From: Streptomyces graminofaciens
GTDB lineage: Bacteria > Actinomycetota > Actinomycetes > Streptomycetales > Streptomycetaceae
Assembly (NCBI RefSeq): GCF_030294945.1
Contig: NZ_AP018448.1
Span: 3,720,001 to 3,784,000 of the forward strand
Direction: 5' to 3'
Length of the DNA: 64,000 nucleotides
Shown: positions 21,291-31,557 of the stretch, piece after piece
Numbering within the stretch: the stretch's first letter is position 1
Layout of the letters: each line of letters starts with the position of its first letter
Translations under genes and position numbers: made by a program
The notes under the pieces: generated by a model
What the model saw: the letters and a program-made list of their open reading frames with translations, nothing else
Databases searched by the model: none
What the model was told of the DNA's origin: nothing

Positions 21291-23405
21291 GTGCGCAGCC
21301 ATACCCACAAGACAGCAGCGGCCGCCGGAGCCCTGACGGCGGTCGCCGTCATGCTCGGCTCCCCCACAGCCCACGCCGCCGGAACCCGGGACGTGACCGC
21401 CGACGTACTGGCGGGCCGGAACGTCACGCTCGCCGGGGACACGGTGGTGACCGTGCCGTCCGGGACGACCACGTACGACGGCGTGTTGAGCGGCACCGGC
21501 ACGCTCACCGTGCGCGGCACCGGCACGCTGGTCCTCACCAGGAACAGCGACTTCACCCTGCCGAAGTCCCGGCAGCGGCAGAGCGTGAAGACCCTGGGCG
21601 GCAACCACCCGTACGTCACCGTGACCAACCCGGACCCGCCGGCCGTGACCGTGGCGAAGGGCGCGACCCTTCAGTACGGCGACAGCGGTTCGACCGGAGT
21701 CATCGGCCACTACCCGTACAACACCCCGGCGTTCCGGCTCAACCAGAACAACATCCGGGTCGACGGCACCCTGCGGCTGTCCCTGAAGAACGTCGACTAC
21801 AACCTGGGCACGATCAGCGGCTCCGGCCTGGTCACCCAGCCGAGGTTCCTCTGGGGCACCTGGGACCTGTCCGGCACCCATCCCTTCACCGGGGTCATCG
21901 ACAACGGCACGCAGGTGAACGCCGGGCGGCCGGAGTTCGCGACCTCGCTGCCGCGCGTGCGCAAGGTCCTCAACCAGGGCACCTGGACCGTGGACACCCC
22001 GCTGGGCCAGACCGTCACCCAGGGCATGGACTTCTACCAGCGCGAGTACGGCAGCGACATCAACGTCCAGTCGCGGCCGGGCAGCAAGGTGATCCTCACC
22101 GGCCAGTACAGCTGGACGGACCGGGGCGGCGACAGCAACCCCTCGCTCAGCGACCCCGCCCTGAACTGGACGCCCGCACGGAAGAACGTCAACAAGCGCG
22201 GCACCAACATCAAGGGCGCCAACGTCCAGTGGGGCGACGGGACGACCAACAAGATCTTCATGCCGGGGACCGCCAAGACGGTCTACATCAACCTGCTCGC
22301 GGCCCGGTCCCGCTCCCTGTTGACCTTCGACTACAACGGGCCGGTGACCCTGGGCGCCCCCATCGGCGGCGGCCGGTTCCACGACACGTTGTCCGCGCCC
22401 GGCGCCGGGGACATCGTCGTCAAGGGGACGAAGGGCAACGACGTCACCTTCGCCGCCACGCAGTTCTACAACGGCTCGACGACGATCGAGAAGAACGCCG
22501 TGCTGCGGCTGGGCAGCGGGAAGAAGGGCGGCGACGGCGGGCTGTACACCAAGGGCGACCTGTACAAGGTGGTCGACAACGGCTCGCTGGTCGTGCGGAA
22601 CGTCTCGACCCCCGTGACACTGTCGAAGATCGGCGGCAGCGGCTCGCTCACCCAGTCGGGCACCGCGACGACGACACTGACGGGCGGTGGGGTGACGTAC
22701 ACGGGCAGGACGACCGTCACCAAGGGCACGCTCGCGCTGCGCTCGGGGGCGACTCTGGCGCACAGCAGGACCATCCGGCTCACCACGGCCGGGGCGAAGC
22801 TCGATGTGGGCACGGCAGGGCTGCGGGTGACCAAGTCGCTGTCCGGCAAGGGCACGGTCAAGGGCGCGGTGACCAACGAGGGCGTGATCGTGGCCGGGCT
22901 CACGGTGACCGGCGGCTACACCCAGACCGAGCGGGGCGAACTCGTGCTGCGCGAGCAGCCGTTGAAGGTGAGCGGGGCGGTGAAGCTGGCCGGGGAGCTG
23001 GACTTCGCGGCCCTGGCCGCCGTCGGCGGGCCCGGCGAGAAGGTCACCGTGATCGACCACAAGGGCAAGGGCAAGAACGCCGGTGCGTTCAGCGGGCTGC
23101 GCGAGGGCGCGAAGGCGAAGCTGGCCGACACCACGTACCGGATCAGCTACAAGGGCGGCGACGGCAACGACGTCGTGCTGACGGCGGTGGGGGCGAGCGC
23201 GTCACCGACCGCGAAGGCCGCCGCGGGCTCCGGCTCCGACCACCAGGTCACCCGTACGCAGAACACCGCCGCCTCGGCCGACAGCCGGCTCGGCTGGTGG
23301 CCGTACGCGCTGGCGGCCGGGCTGCTCGGAGGACTGCTGGTGCCGGTGACCAGGCGGCGCCGGGGCGGCCGGCGGCGGGGCGGGCGGCACGCTGCCGCCG
23401 GGTGA
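21291..23405 (+). CDS. Surface beta-helix protein with autotransporter-like repeats and C-terminal anchor
   Basis: This protein of about 704 aa is read from a GTG at 21291, the only in-frame start next to a plausible signal peptide (AAAAGALTAVAVMLG, cleavage near AHAAG). No good ribosome-binding site is seen at normal spacing. The body is a Gly/Thr-rich right-handed beta-helix with passenger-type repeats such as GSGSLTQSGTATTTLTGGG and YTGRTTVTKGTLALRSGA. The C-terminus has one membrane segment (about 665-685) and an Arg-rich cytoplasmic tail. No LPXTG sorting motif is visible, so it is anchored by the membrane helix. No catalytic motif is seen. Its place beside the arabinan/galactan enzymes suggests a polysaccharide-binding or lyase-like role, which is inference. 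Confidence 0.75.
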   Translation: MRSHTHKTAAAAGALTAVAVMLGSPTAHAAGTRDVTADVLAGRNVTLAGDTVVTVPSGTTTYDGVLSGTGTLTVRGTGTLVLTRNSDFTLPKSRQRQSVKTLGGNHPYVTVTNPDPPAVTVAKGATLQYGDSGSTGVIGHYPYNTPAFRLNQNNIRVDGTLRLSLKNVDYNLGTISGSGLVTQPRFLWGTWDLSGTHPFTGVIDNGTQVNAGRPEFATSLPRVRKVLNQGTWTVDTPLGQTVTQGMDFYQREYGSDINVQSRPGSKVILTGQYSWTDRGGDSNPSLSDPALNWTPARKNVNKRGTNIKGANVQWGDGTTNKIFMPGTAKTVYINLLAARSRSLLTFDYNGPVTLGAPIGGGRFHDTLSAPGAGDIVVKGTKGNDVTFAATQFYNGSTTIEKNAVLRLGSGKKGGDGGLYTKGDLYKVVDNGSLVVRNVSTPVTLSKIGGSGSLTQSGTATTTLTGGGVTYTGRTTVTKGTLALRSGATLAHSRTIRLTTAGAKLDVGTAGLRVTKSLSGKGTVKGAVTNEGVIVAGLTVTGGYTQTERGELVLREQPLKVSGAVKLAGELDFAALAAVGGPGEKVTVIDHKGKGKNAGAFSGLREGAKAKLADTTYRISYKGGDGNDVVLTAVGASASPTAKAAAGSGSDHQVTRTQNTAASADSRLGWWPYALAAGLLGGLLVPVTRRRRGGRRRGGRHAAAG

Positions 23406-23418
23406 GCGTCGGCGGGAA

Positions 23419-23463
23419 ACGGGTGGGCGGTCGTCGTACGGGGGTCGGCGACCGCCCACCCGT
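23419..23463 (+). terminator. Perfect 15-bp hairpin after beta-helix gene
   Basis: The left arm at 23419-23433 (ACGGGTGGGCGGTCG) pairs perfectly with 23449-23463 across a 15-nt loop, 14 bp after the stop codon. It is a strong terminator and lies just before the 175-bp miniature element. Confidence 0.8.
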
Positions 23464-23475
23464 GTCGTACGGCTA

Positions 23476-23650
23476 GGGCGTGTTTCGAAAGTCCCGTCTG
23501 CCCCGCGACGCCTGGCACGGCACCTCGCCGCGTTGTCGGGATCGTCCGCGTACACCCAGTACGCGGACGACCCTCCGCCTTGCGATGCACCGCACCAGAC
23601 GCCGCGGGCCCCGCCCTCCGGGCGGACGACGCCACTTTCGAAACACGCCC
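23476..23650 (+). mobile_element. 175-bp miniature inverted-repeat element, copy 1
   Basis: The element is bounded by GGGCGTGTTTCGAAAGT and its reverse complement, and is flanked by TA on both sides (23474-23475 and 23651-23652). The middle contains a perfect 12-bp stem TCGTCCGCGTAC with a 5-nt loop. It has no coding capacity. A copy of the same length and nearly the same sequence lies in reverse orientation at 28382-28556. The right end forms part of the permease stop codon on the minus strand. Terminal repeats, TA flanks and small size make it a MITE that an IS630/Tc1-like or similar transposase could move. A CTAG target duplication is an equally good reading of the ends. Confidence 0.85.
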
Positions 23651-25077
23651 TAGACGGTGGCGGCGGTCTCCGCAGGGGCGGGGGTCTCCTCGGAGCTCTC
23701 CTGCCGTCCGCGCAGCCACACGTACACCGGGATGCCGGCGAAGAGGAACAGCACGCCCTGGTAGACGGCCGCGTAGCCCGCGCCGGCGATCAGCCAGAAG
23801 GAGAAGCCGAAGGAGAGGGCGGCGACGATCAGGTCACGGACCAGCCCGGCGGGGCGGACACGCTCGCGGGTGCCGCGAGCCAGCCAGTACAGCTGGGCGG
23901 CGGCCGACAGCAGGTACGGGACGCAGCCGGTGAACGTGGTGACGAGGACCAGGACGCGGAAGGCGGTGTCCGGGTTGTCGGCGTAGTTCACGACGATGAG
24001 GACCGTGCCGAGGACCGCGGTGGCGAGGACACCGAAGCCGGGGACCCCGCCCTTGCCCACCTGGGCGAACCGCTTCGGGAAGAGGCCGTCGCGGGCGGCG
24101 GCGTACGGCATCTGGGCGCTCAGCAGGATCCAGCCGTTGAGGCAGCCGACGATCGAGGCGACGGCGACCAGCGAGATCACCGTGCCGCCCCAGCTGCCGC
24201 CGGCGATCGAGTTCACGGCGTCGGCGAAGGGCGCCCCCGACTCGACGAGCTCCTTGTGCGGGACCAGACCGAAGACGGCGACCGTGCCGAGGATGTAGAC
24301 GACGGCGGAGGCGAGCGTGCCGAGGACGCTGGCGCGGCCCACATTGCGCTCGGGGTCGCGGACCTCGCCCGCGCTGACGGCGGCCGACTCGACACCGAGG
24401 AAGCTGTAGAGGAGGAGCGCGGCGGAGGCGGCGATCGCGCCGGGGACGCTCTCGCCGGAGGAGTTGAAGGCGCCGTAGTTGTCGGTGTCGATGAAGAAGA
24501 GACCGATGGTGGCGACCAGCAGCAGCGGTACGAACTTCAGGACCGTGGAGACGATCTGCACGGCCCCGACATAGCGGGTGCCCGCGAAGTTCGCGGCGGC
24601 CGGCAGCCACAGGGCCGCCAGGGCCACGAGCGCCAGGACCGCCTTGCTGTCGCCCAGGGGTATCAGCACATCTACGTAGCCGACGACACCGACGGCGAGC
24701 GCGGCGATGCTGACCCAGCACATCGTCCAGTACGACCAGGCCGACAGGAAGCCCGCGAAGGGCCCGAAGGCGTCGCGCGGGTAGACGTACAGGCCGCCGG
24801 TGACGGGACTGCGCTTCGCCAGCCTGCCGAAGAGCAGGGCCAGCAGCACGGCGGCCACGGAGAGGATGACGAAGGCGAGCAGGCTCACCGTGCCGTACGG
24901 GGCGACGGCTGCGGGGAGGGTGAAGATGCCGCCGCCGATGATGTTGCCCATGACGAGGGCGGTGGCGGCGGCGAGGCCGAACTTGCGGCCGGGAGAGGCG
25001 TCCTTGCCCTCGCCGGGGGACTCGGCGGCCGGGGTCGGCTCGGGCTCGGTGGCCTCGGGGGTGCTGGTGGCGGTCAT
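23650..25077 (-). CDS. APC-family amino-acid permease
   Basis: This 475-aa transporter has a charged, proline-rich cytoplasmic N-terminus followed by 12 predicted membrane helices. The substrate-loop signature of the APC superfamily, MGNIIGGGIFTLP, is at about residues 43-55. The sequence resembles arginine/agmatine-type antiporters and general amino-acid permeases. It is divergent from a homocysteine S-methyltransferase gene, and in Enterobacteria the paired permease imports S-methylmethionine, so that substrate is worth testing. The UAG stop codon is partly formed by the end of the 175-bp miniature element. Confidence 0.87.
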   Translation of the reverse strand: MTATSTPEATEPEPTPAAESPGEGKDASPGRKFGLAAATALVMGNIIGGGIFTLPAAVAPYGTVSLLAFVILSVAAVLLALLFGRLAKRSPVTGGLYVYPRDAFGPFAGFLSAWSYWTMCWVSIAALAVGVVGYVDVLIPLGDSKAVLALVALAALWLPAAANFAGTRYVGAVQIVSTVLKFVPLLLVATIGLFFIDTDNYGAFNSSGESVPGAIAASAALLLYSFLGVESAAVSAGEVRDPERNVGRASVLGTLASAVVYILGTVAVFGLVPHKELVESGAPFADAVNSIAGGSWGGTVISLVAVASIVGCLNGWILLSAQMPYAAARDGLFPKRFAQVGKGGVPGFGVLATAVLGTVLIVVNYADNPDTAFRVLVLVTTFTGCVPYLLSAAAQLYWLARGTRERVRPAGLVRDLIVAALSFGFSFWLIAGAGYAAVYQGVLFLFAGIPVYVWLRGRQESSEETPAPAETAATV

Positions 25078-25108
25078 GGCGGTTCCCGTGGGGCTGGCGG
25101 GGCGGGCA

Positions 25109-25155
25109 GGTGGAGGTGGGGAGGTGGAGGTGGGCAGGTGGAGGTGGGGAGGTGG
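25109..25155 (+). repeat. 14-bp G-rich tandem repeat
   Basis: The unit GGTGGAGGTGGGGA is repeated 3.3 times (25109-25155), with one C substitution in the second copy. It lies between the divergent starts of the permease and the methyltransferase. Regular runs of G on the plus strand could fold as a G-quadruplex in the permease promoter region. Confidence 0.75.
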
Positions 25156-25255
25156 CCGAGATCGTATCCCGGTGTTTCACATGGTGGGCGATCTGTTCAT
25201 GCACTGGTCACACTCGACGGCGGGTCCACTCCGGACGTCGACTACCGTCGTCGGT

Positions 25256-26179
25256 ATGACCAGCGACACCACCCTCATCTCCCTCGCCGATGCCCTCGCC
25301 GCCGGTGCGCTCGTCCTCGACGGCGGGATGTCCAACCAGCTGGAGTCCGCCGGGCACGACCTGAGCGACGAACTGTGGTCCGCGCGGCTGCTCGCGGAAC
25401 GGCCCGAGGCGATCACCGAGGCCCATCTCGCCTACTTCGAGGCGGGCGCGAACGTGGCGATCACCTCCAGCTACCAGGCCACGTTCGAAGGCTTCGCCAA
25501 GCGCGGGATCGACTCCGCCCGGGCTGCCGAACTCCTCGGCATGAGCGTTGAGCTGGCACGGGACGCGGCGGCTCGGGCGCGGGCGAAGGGGGTCGCGCGT
25601 CCGATGTGGGTGGCCGCTTCGGTGGGGCCGTACGGGGCGATGCTCGCGGACGGTTCCGAGTACCGGGGGCGGTACGGGTTGAGCGTCGAGGAACTGGAGC
25701 AGTTCCACCGGCCGCGGCTGGAGGTGCTGGCCGCCGCCGGGCCCGATGTCCTGGCCCTGGAGACGATTCCGGACACCGACGAGGCTGAGGCGTTGCTGCG
25801 GGCGGTTCGGGGGCTCGGGGTGCCGGTGTGGCTGTCGTACACGGTGGCCGGGGGGCGGACGCGGGCCGGGCAGTCACTGGAGGAGGCGTTCGGGCTGGTG
25901 ACCGGGGTGGACGAGGTCGTCGCGGTCGGGGTGAACTGCTGCGCGCCGGAGGATGTGGACGGGGCGGTCGAGGTCGCGGCGCGAGTGACGGGCAAGCCGG
26001 TCGTGGTCTACCCGAACAGCGGGGAGGTCTGGGATGCGGAGGCTCGGGTCTGGGCCGGGCGGTCGACGTTCGCCGCTGAGCAGGTGGAGGGGTGGCGGGC
26101 GGGCGGGGCTCGGTTGATCGGGGGGTGCTGCCGGGTGGGGCCGGAGGGGATCTCGGGGATCGCGGAGACGCTGGGCTGA
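25256..26179 (+). CDS. mmuM: Homocysteine S-methyltransferase
   Basis: This 307-aa cytosolic enzyme transfers a methyl group from S-methylmethionine (or S-adenosylmethionine) to homocysteine, giving methionine. The zinc site is complete: Cys228 in GVNCC and Cys291/Cys292 in IGGCCR. The LDGGMSNQLE start of the barrel is also typical. The ATG at 25256 is chosen over upstream in-frame codons because the family begins there. It is divergent from an amino-acid permease and followed 148 bp later by NAD synthetase in the same direction. Confidence 0.92.
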   Translation: MTSDTTLISLADALAAGALVLDGGMSNQLESAGHDLSDELWSARLLAERPEAITEAHLAYFEAGANVAITSSYQATFEGFAKRGIDSARAAELLGMSVELARDAAARARAKGVARPMWVAASVGPYGAMLADGSEYRGRYGLSVEELEQFHRPRLEVLAAAGPDVLALETIPDTDEAEALLRAVRGLGVPVWLSYTVAGGRTRAGQSLEEAFGLVTGVDEVVAVGVNCCAPEDVDGAVEVAARVTGKPVVVYPNSGEVWDAEARVWAGRSTFAAEQVEGWRAGGARLIGGCCRVGPEGISGIAETLG

Positions 26180-26327
26180 GCACCGGGCCCTTTCCGCCCC
26201 ACGTGCGCCGCTTCGAGTCGAGTGGCCGGTCCGCGTCCGCTGATCTCACCGGCTCATACTCATAGGTACCGGCCGACGCATTCAGCCGCTCGGTCACAGG
26301 AGCTGCCGGAAAGGGGCACTTCGCACG

Positions 26328-28381
<2,054 letters not shown>

Positions 28382-28382
<1 letters not shown>

Positions 28383-28556
28383 GGCGTGTTTCGAAAGTGG
28401 CGTCGTCCGCCCGGAGGGCGGGGCCCGCGGCGTCTGGTGCGGTGCATCGCAAGGCGGAGGGTCGTCCGCGTACTGGGCGTACGCGGACGACCCCGACAAC
28501 GCGGCGAGGTGCCGTGCCAGGCCTCGCGGGGCAGACGGGACTTTCGAAACACGCCC
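28382..28556 (-). mobile_element. 175-bp miniature inverted-repeat element, copy 2 (inverted)
   Basis: This is the reverse-oriented partner of the element at 23476-23650, of identical length with only scattered base differences. Its ends are AGGCGTGTTTCGAAAGT on the left and ACTTTCGAAACACGCCC on the right, flanked by TA at 28380-28381 and 28557-28558. The internal 12-bp stem TCGTCCGCGTAC is preserved although the loop differs by a base. The left TA is the first two bases of the nadE stop codon. Confidence 0.85.
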
Positions 28557-28570
28557 TAGGGCGACAGGCC

Positions 28571-30175
28571 CTAGGGAGCTCGTCTGAAGCGGCGTACCGC
28601 CGCCAGCGGTGCTGCCGTGCCCCGTCTGGGCACGCCGGAGGACGCCGGGGTGATCGGCGGCCTCCGGGCGTCCGCGTCCCACAGGGCCAGCTCGCGGTCG
28701 TACGGGCCGTGGACGACCCCGTCCCCGTCCCCGTCCCCACCCCCGTCCTCGCCCTCGTCGAAGATCCGTACGGGGTGGGTGGCGTCCCAGGGCTGCCAGC
28801 CGGGGTCGCCGTCCGTCGCGAAGCGCACCCATGCCGTGTGCATGGTGGTGGCCAGTTCGCGGGGTGCCTCCTCGCCCGCGAGTTTCGCGGAGGCCTCGGT
28901 GGCGCCGGTGTCGAAGACGAAGCCGAGTTCGAGGGCGTGGCAGGAGCCGAGGCCGGGGAGGCGGGAGGGCCAGGCGAACTCGTAGACGTAGGAGGGGGCG
29001 TGGCCGAGGCGGGCGTCGGCCAGGCGGTGCAGGGGGACGCGCAGGAGGTGGTCGGTGACGAGCCGGCCGACCAGGTCGGCGGTGCTCTTGTCGGGGTGGA
29101 GGTCGCGGTAGCCGCGCGGGACCTCGGGGCCGCAGCGGCAGCGGGCGCGGGCACCGGCCAGGGCGACGGAGCCGAGGCGGTCGACGCGTTCGAGGAGGCC
29201 GCCGGGGACCAGCCAGAGGCGGTGTTCGTCGCGGGTCCAGCCCAGGAGGAGGTCGACGTCACGGGACGCGCCCTGGCCGGTCAGGGCGGCCAGGGGGTCG
29301 GTGGGGACCAGGTCTCCGTCGACGACCAGGCCGAAGGCGGGGCCGCCCAGGACCGGGCTGCTGAGCTTGCCGGCCTCGGCCTGGGCCTCCGCGAGCGCGG
29401 CGCGGTCGACGGCGGCGAAGGCCTCGGCGGTGGCGGGGACCTTCAGTCGGGCGGCCATCCGGCGGACCATGCGCCGGACCTTGTCACGGTCGAAGGCTTC
29501 GGGCGGGCCGCTCTGCAGCACGGCCCGGCGGAACAGGCCCCGGGCGCGCGGGGCGGCCAGCAGCGCGCCGATGCTGATGGCGCCCGCGGACTGCCCGAAC
29601 ACCGTGACGCGGTCCGGGTCGCCGCCGAACTCGGCGATGGAGTCCCGCACCCACTCCAGCGCGGCCAGCTGGTCGCGCAGTCCGTTGTTGGCCGGGGCGT
29701 CCGGGAAGAGGCCGTAACCCTCCACGCCCAGCCGGTAGTTGAGCGACACCAGCACCACGCCGTCGCGGGCGAAGGCGCCGCCGCCGTAGACGGGGACCGC
29801 CGACGAACCCCGGGTCAGCGCACCGCCGTGGATCCAGACCAGCACCGGGAGCCGGGCCCCTCGGCCCGGCTCCGGCGTCCACACATTGAGATTGAGGCAG
29901 TCGTCCCCCGGCACGACGGGGTCCGACAGATAGCGGGCGAACGCCTGCGAGTACGGCGGCTTCGGAGGCGTGGGCCCGAAGGCGACGGCGTCCCGCACGC
30001 CCGCCCAGGGCTCGGGCGGCACGGGCGGGCGGAACCGGTGAGGGCCGAAGGGCGGGGCGGCGTACGGAACGCCGCGGAAGACCGCGATCTTCCCGTATCC
30101 GGCCCCGTCCTCATAGGTGCCGCGTACGTCGCCGTGGGGCGTCCGGACCACGGGTCCTGTTCGGTCTGCCGTCAT
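28571..30175 (-). CDS. Type-B carboxylesterase
   Basis: This 534-aa alpha/beta hydrolase belongs to the carboxylesterase/para-nitrobenzyl-esterase family. The nucleophile is Ser196 in FGQSAG, and the oxyanion segment IHGGAL is at about 115-120. The family N-terminus (GDVRGTY, then AVFRGVPYAAPPFG) and the EDCLNLNVW-like signature DDCLNLNVWTPEPG are present. There is no obvious signal peptide, so it may act on acyl or feruloyl esters inside the cell. A run of Gly/Asp (DEGEDGGGDGDGDG) near the C-terminus is an unusual low-complexity insert. Confidence 0.88.
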   Translation of the reverse strand: MTADRTGPVVRTPHGDVRGTYEDGAGYGKIAVFRGVPYAAPPFGPHRFRPPVPPEPWAGVRDAVAFGPTPPKPPYSQAFARYLSDPVVPGDDCLNLNVWTPEPGRGARLPVLVWIHGGALTRGSSAVPVYGGGAFARDGVVLVSLNYRLGVEGYGLFPDAPANNGLRDQLAALEWVRDSIAEFGGDPDRVTVFGQSAGAISIGALLAAPRARGLFRRAVLQSGPPEAFDRDKVRRMVRRMAARLKVPATAEAFAAVDRAALAEAQAEAGKLSSPVLGGPAFGLVVDGDLVPTDPLAALTGQGASRDVDLLLGWTRDEHRLWLVPGGLLERVDRLGSVALAGARARCRCGPEVPRGYRDLHPDKSTADLVGRLVTDHLLRVPLHRLADARLGHAPSYVYEFAWPSRLPGLGSCHALELGFVFDTGATEASAKLAGEEAPRELATTMHTAWVRFATDGDPGWQPWDATHPVRIFDEGEDGGGDGDGDGVVHGPYDRELALWDADARRPPITPASSGVPRRGTAAPLAAVRRFRRAP

Positions 30176-30271
30176 CCGCCCACCAGCTCCTCACACCGGC
30201 TCGTGAACCGTCGTTCACGTCAGAGCATGGCACCACCTCCGGATATTCCCGCGCAGGTCACCGCGGATCGG

Positions 30272-31531
30272 CTATTTCGCGTACAGCAGCGTGCCGAATC
30301 CCAACTGGTCGAAGCCGCCGCTGGTGGAGCCGTAGTCACCGCCGCCGCCCTCGGGCCGGACGCGCTCGGCCATGGCCTTGATGTACGGGACGTCCAGGCC
30401 CCGGCGGCGGCCGTAGTGGTAGTAGATGAGGTCCCAGACGGGCCTGACCTGGCCCCTGCTCACGGAGGAGATCGCGGTGTGGGTCTGGCGGGAGCAGTTC
30501 TGGCCGCTGCCCCAGGTGTAAGCGGTGAAGGGCACGTCGTTGCCCAGGTTGTACTTGGCGACGTACTGCGCGGCCTTCATGAACCGGTTGCCGTCGTAGC
30601 CGTACAGGTCGTCGCCCTGGGACCAGGCCATCTCGCAGAAGGCTCCCATCTGGCCCATGCCCATCATGCTGTGCCCCTGGTCGCGGCCGGACTCCTGCCA
30701 CTGGCCGAGGGCGTAGCCGGCGGAGTCGGTGTGGAGGTAGGGGACGGCGTGGGCGATGGAGCCGTTGCCGGCGCCGGTCTTGAAGTAGTTGACGGCCTGG
30801 TCGTACTTGGCGCCGTCGTCGCACAGGATCCCGATCGCGAGGATCGAGTTCATGTTGCACAGGTCCCAGTTGGCCCAGTAGTTGGTGATGCAGGCGTCGT
30901 TGTGGTTGTTCAGGAACTGGTTGTTGAGCGGGTAGAAGACGTCGAGCATCATCGTCTTGAACCGGCCGAGGTCGAACCCGCTGTAGCCGCGCATGAGTTC
31001 GGCGGCGTTGGCGAACTGGTAGCCGTAGATCCCGGCGGCCAGGAACCGGTCGGCGTTGCCGGTGACGCCGGTCAGGGTGGCCGACCAGGCGTTGAGGATT
31101 CGGACCGCCGTGTCGCCGTTGGCGGTGGTGCCGGCGATCTTCCAGCGGAGTGCGTTCTGGTAGGCGGCGTGGAGGTCGTTGTAGAGGATGCCGTAGTTCT
31201 CGCCGGTGCCGCCGCGGATGATCGTGGTCTGCGGGTTGGGGGTCCAGGTGCTCGCGGAGTGGGAGTTGGCGGTCAGCCGGTTCCAGCCGGAGAGCCAGGG
31301 GTCGGTGCCGGCGGCGACCCGCACCTTGGCGCGGTTGAGTTCGCCGTAGGCGTGCAGCATGCCCGGGTGGGTGAAGGTGGCCGGGGCGGCCTCCGCCGTG
31401 GGGGCGGCGGAGGCTGAGCCCAGGGCGAGCGCGGCGGTGAGACCGCCGGCGGTCTGCAGGAGACCGCGGCGGCTCAACTTGCCGCTTGTGAAGCCATCTT
31501 GGGGCGTCTCGTGGGGGGAGGTGCGGCTCAT
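30272..31531 (-). CDS. Tat-exported alginate-lyase-like polysaccharide lyase
   Basis: This 419-aa protein has a twin-arginine leader (LSRRGLLQTAGG) cleaved near residue 50 and one (alpha/alpha) toroid domain of the Pfam alginate-lyase type. Motifs shared with the next gene include FTHPGMLH, the NWDL segment, GRDQGH and YNLGNDVPFT. Enzymes of this fold depolymerise uronic-acid polymers by beta-elimination. In this pectin-rich setting, glucuronan or another uronate polymer is as likely a substrate as alginate. It is followed upstream on the same strand by a larger paralogue after 26 bp, so the two are probably co-transcribed. Confidence 0.83.
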   Translation of the reverse strand: MSRTSPHETPQDGFTSGKLSRRGLLQTAGGLTAALALGSASAAPTAEAAPATFTHPGMLHAYGELNRAKVRVAAGTDPWLSGWNRLTANSHSASTWTPNPQTTIIRGGTGENYGILYNDLHAAYQNALRWKIAGTTANGDTAVRILNAWSATLTGVTGNADRFLAAGIYGYQFANAAELMRGYSGFDLGRFKTMMLDVFYPLNNQFLNNHNDACITNYWANWDLCNMNSILAIGILCDDGAKYDQAVNYFKTGAGNGSIAHAVPYLHTDSAGYALGQWQESGRDQGHSMMGMGQMGAFCEMAWSQGDDLYGYDGNRFMKAAQYVAKYNLGNDVPFTAYTWGSGQNCSRQTHTAISSVSRGQVRPVWDLIYYHYGRRRGLDVPYIKAMAERVRPEGGGGDYGSTSGGFDQLGFGTLLYAK

Positions 31532-31557
31532 TCGTGCGTCTCCGATCCAATGGAGAT

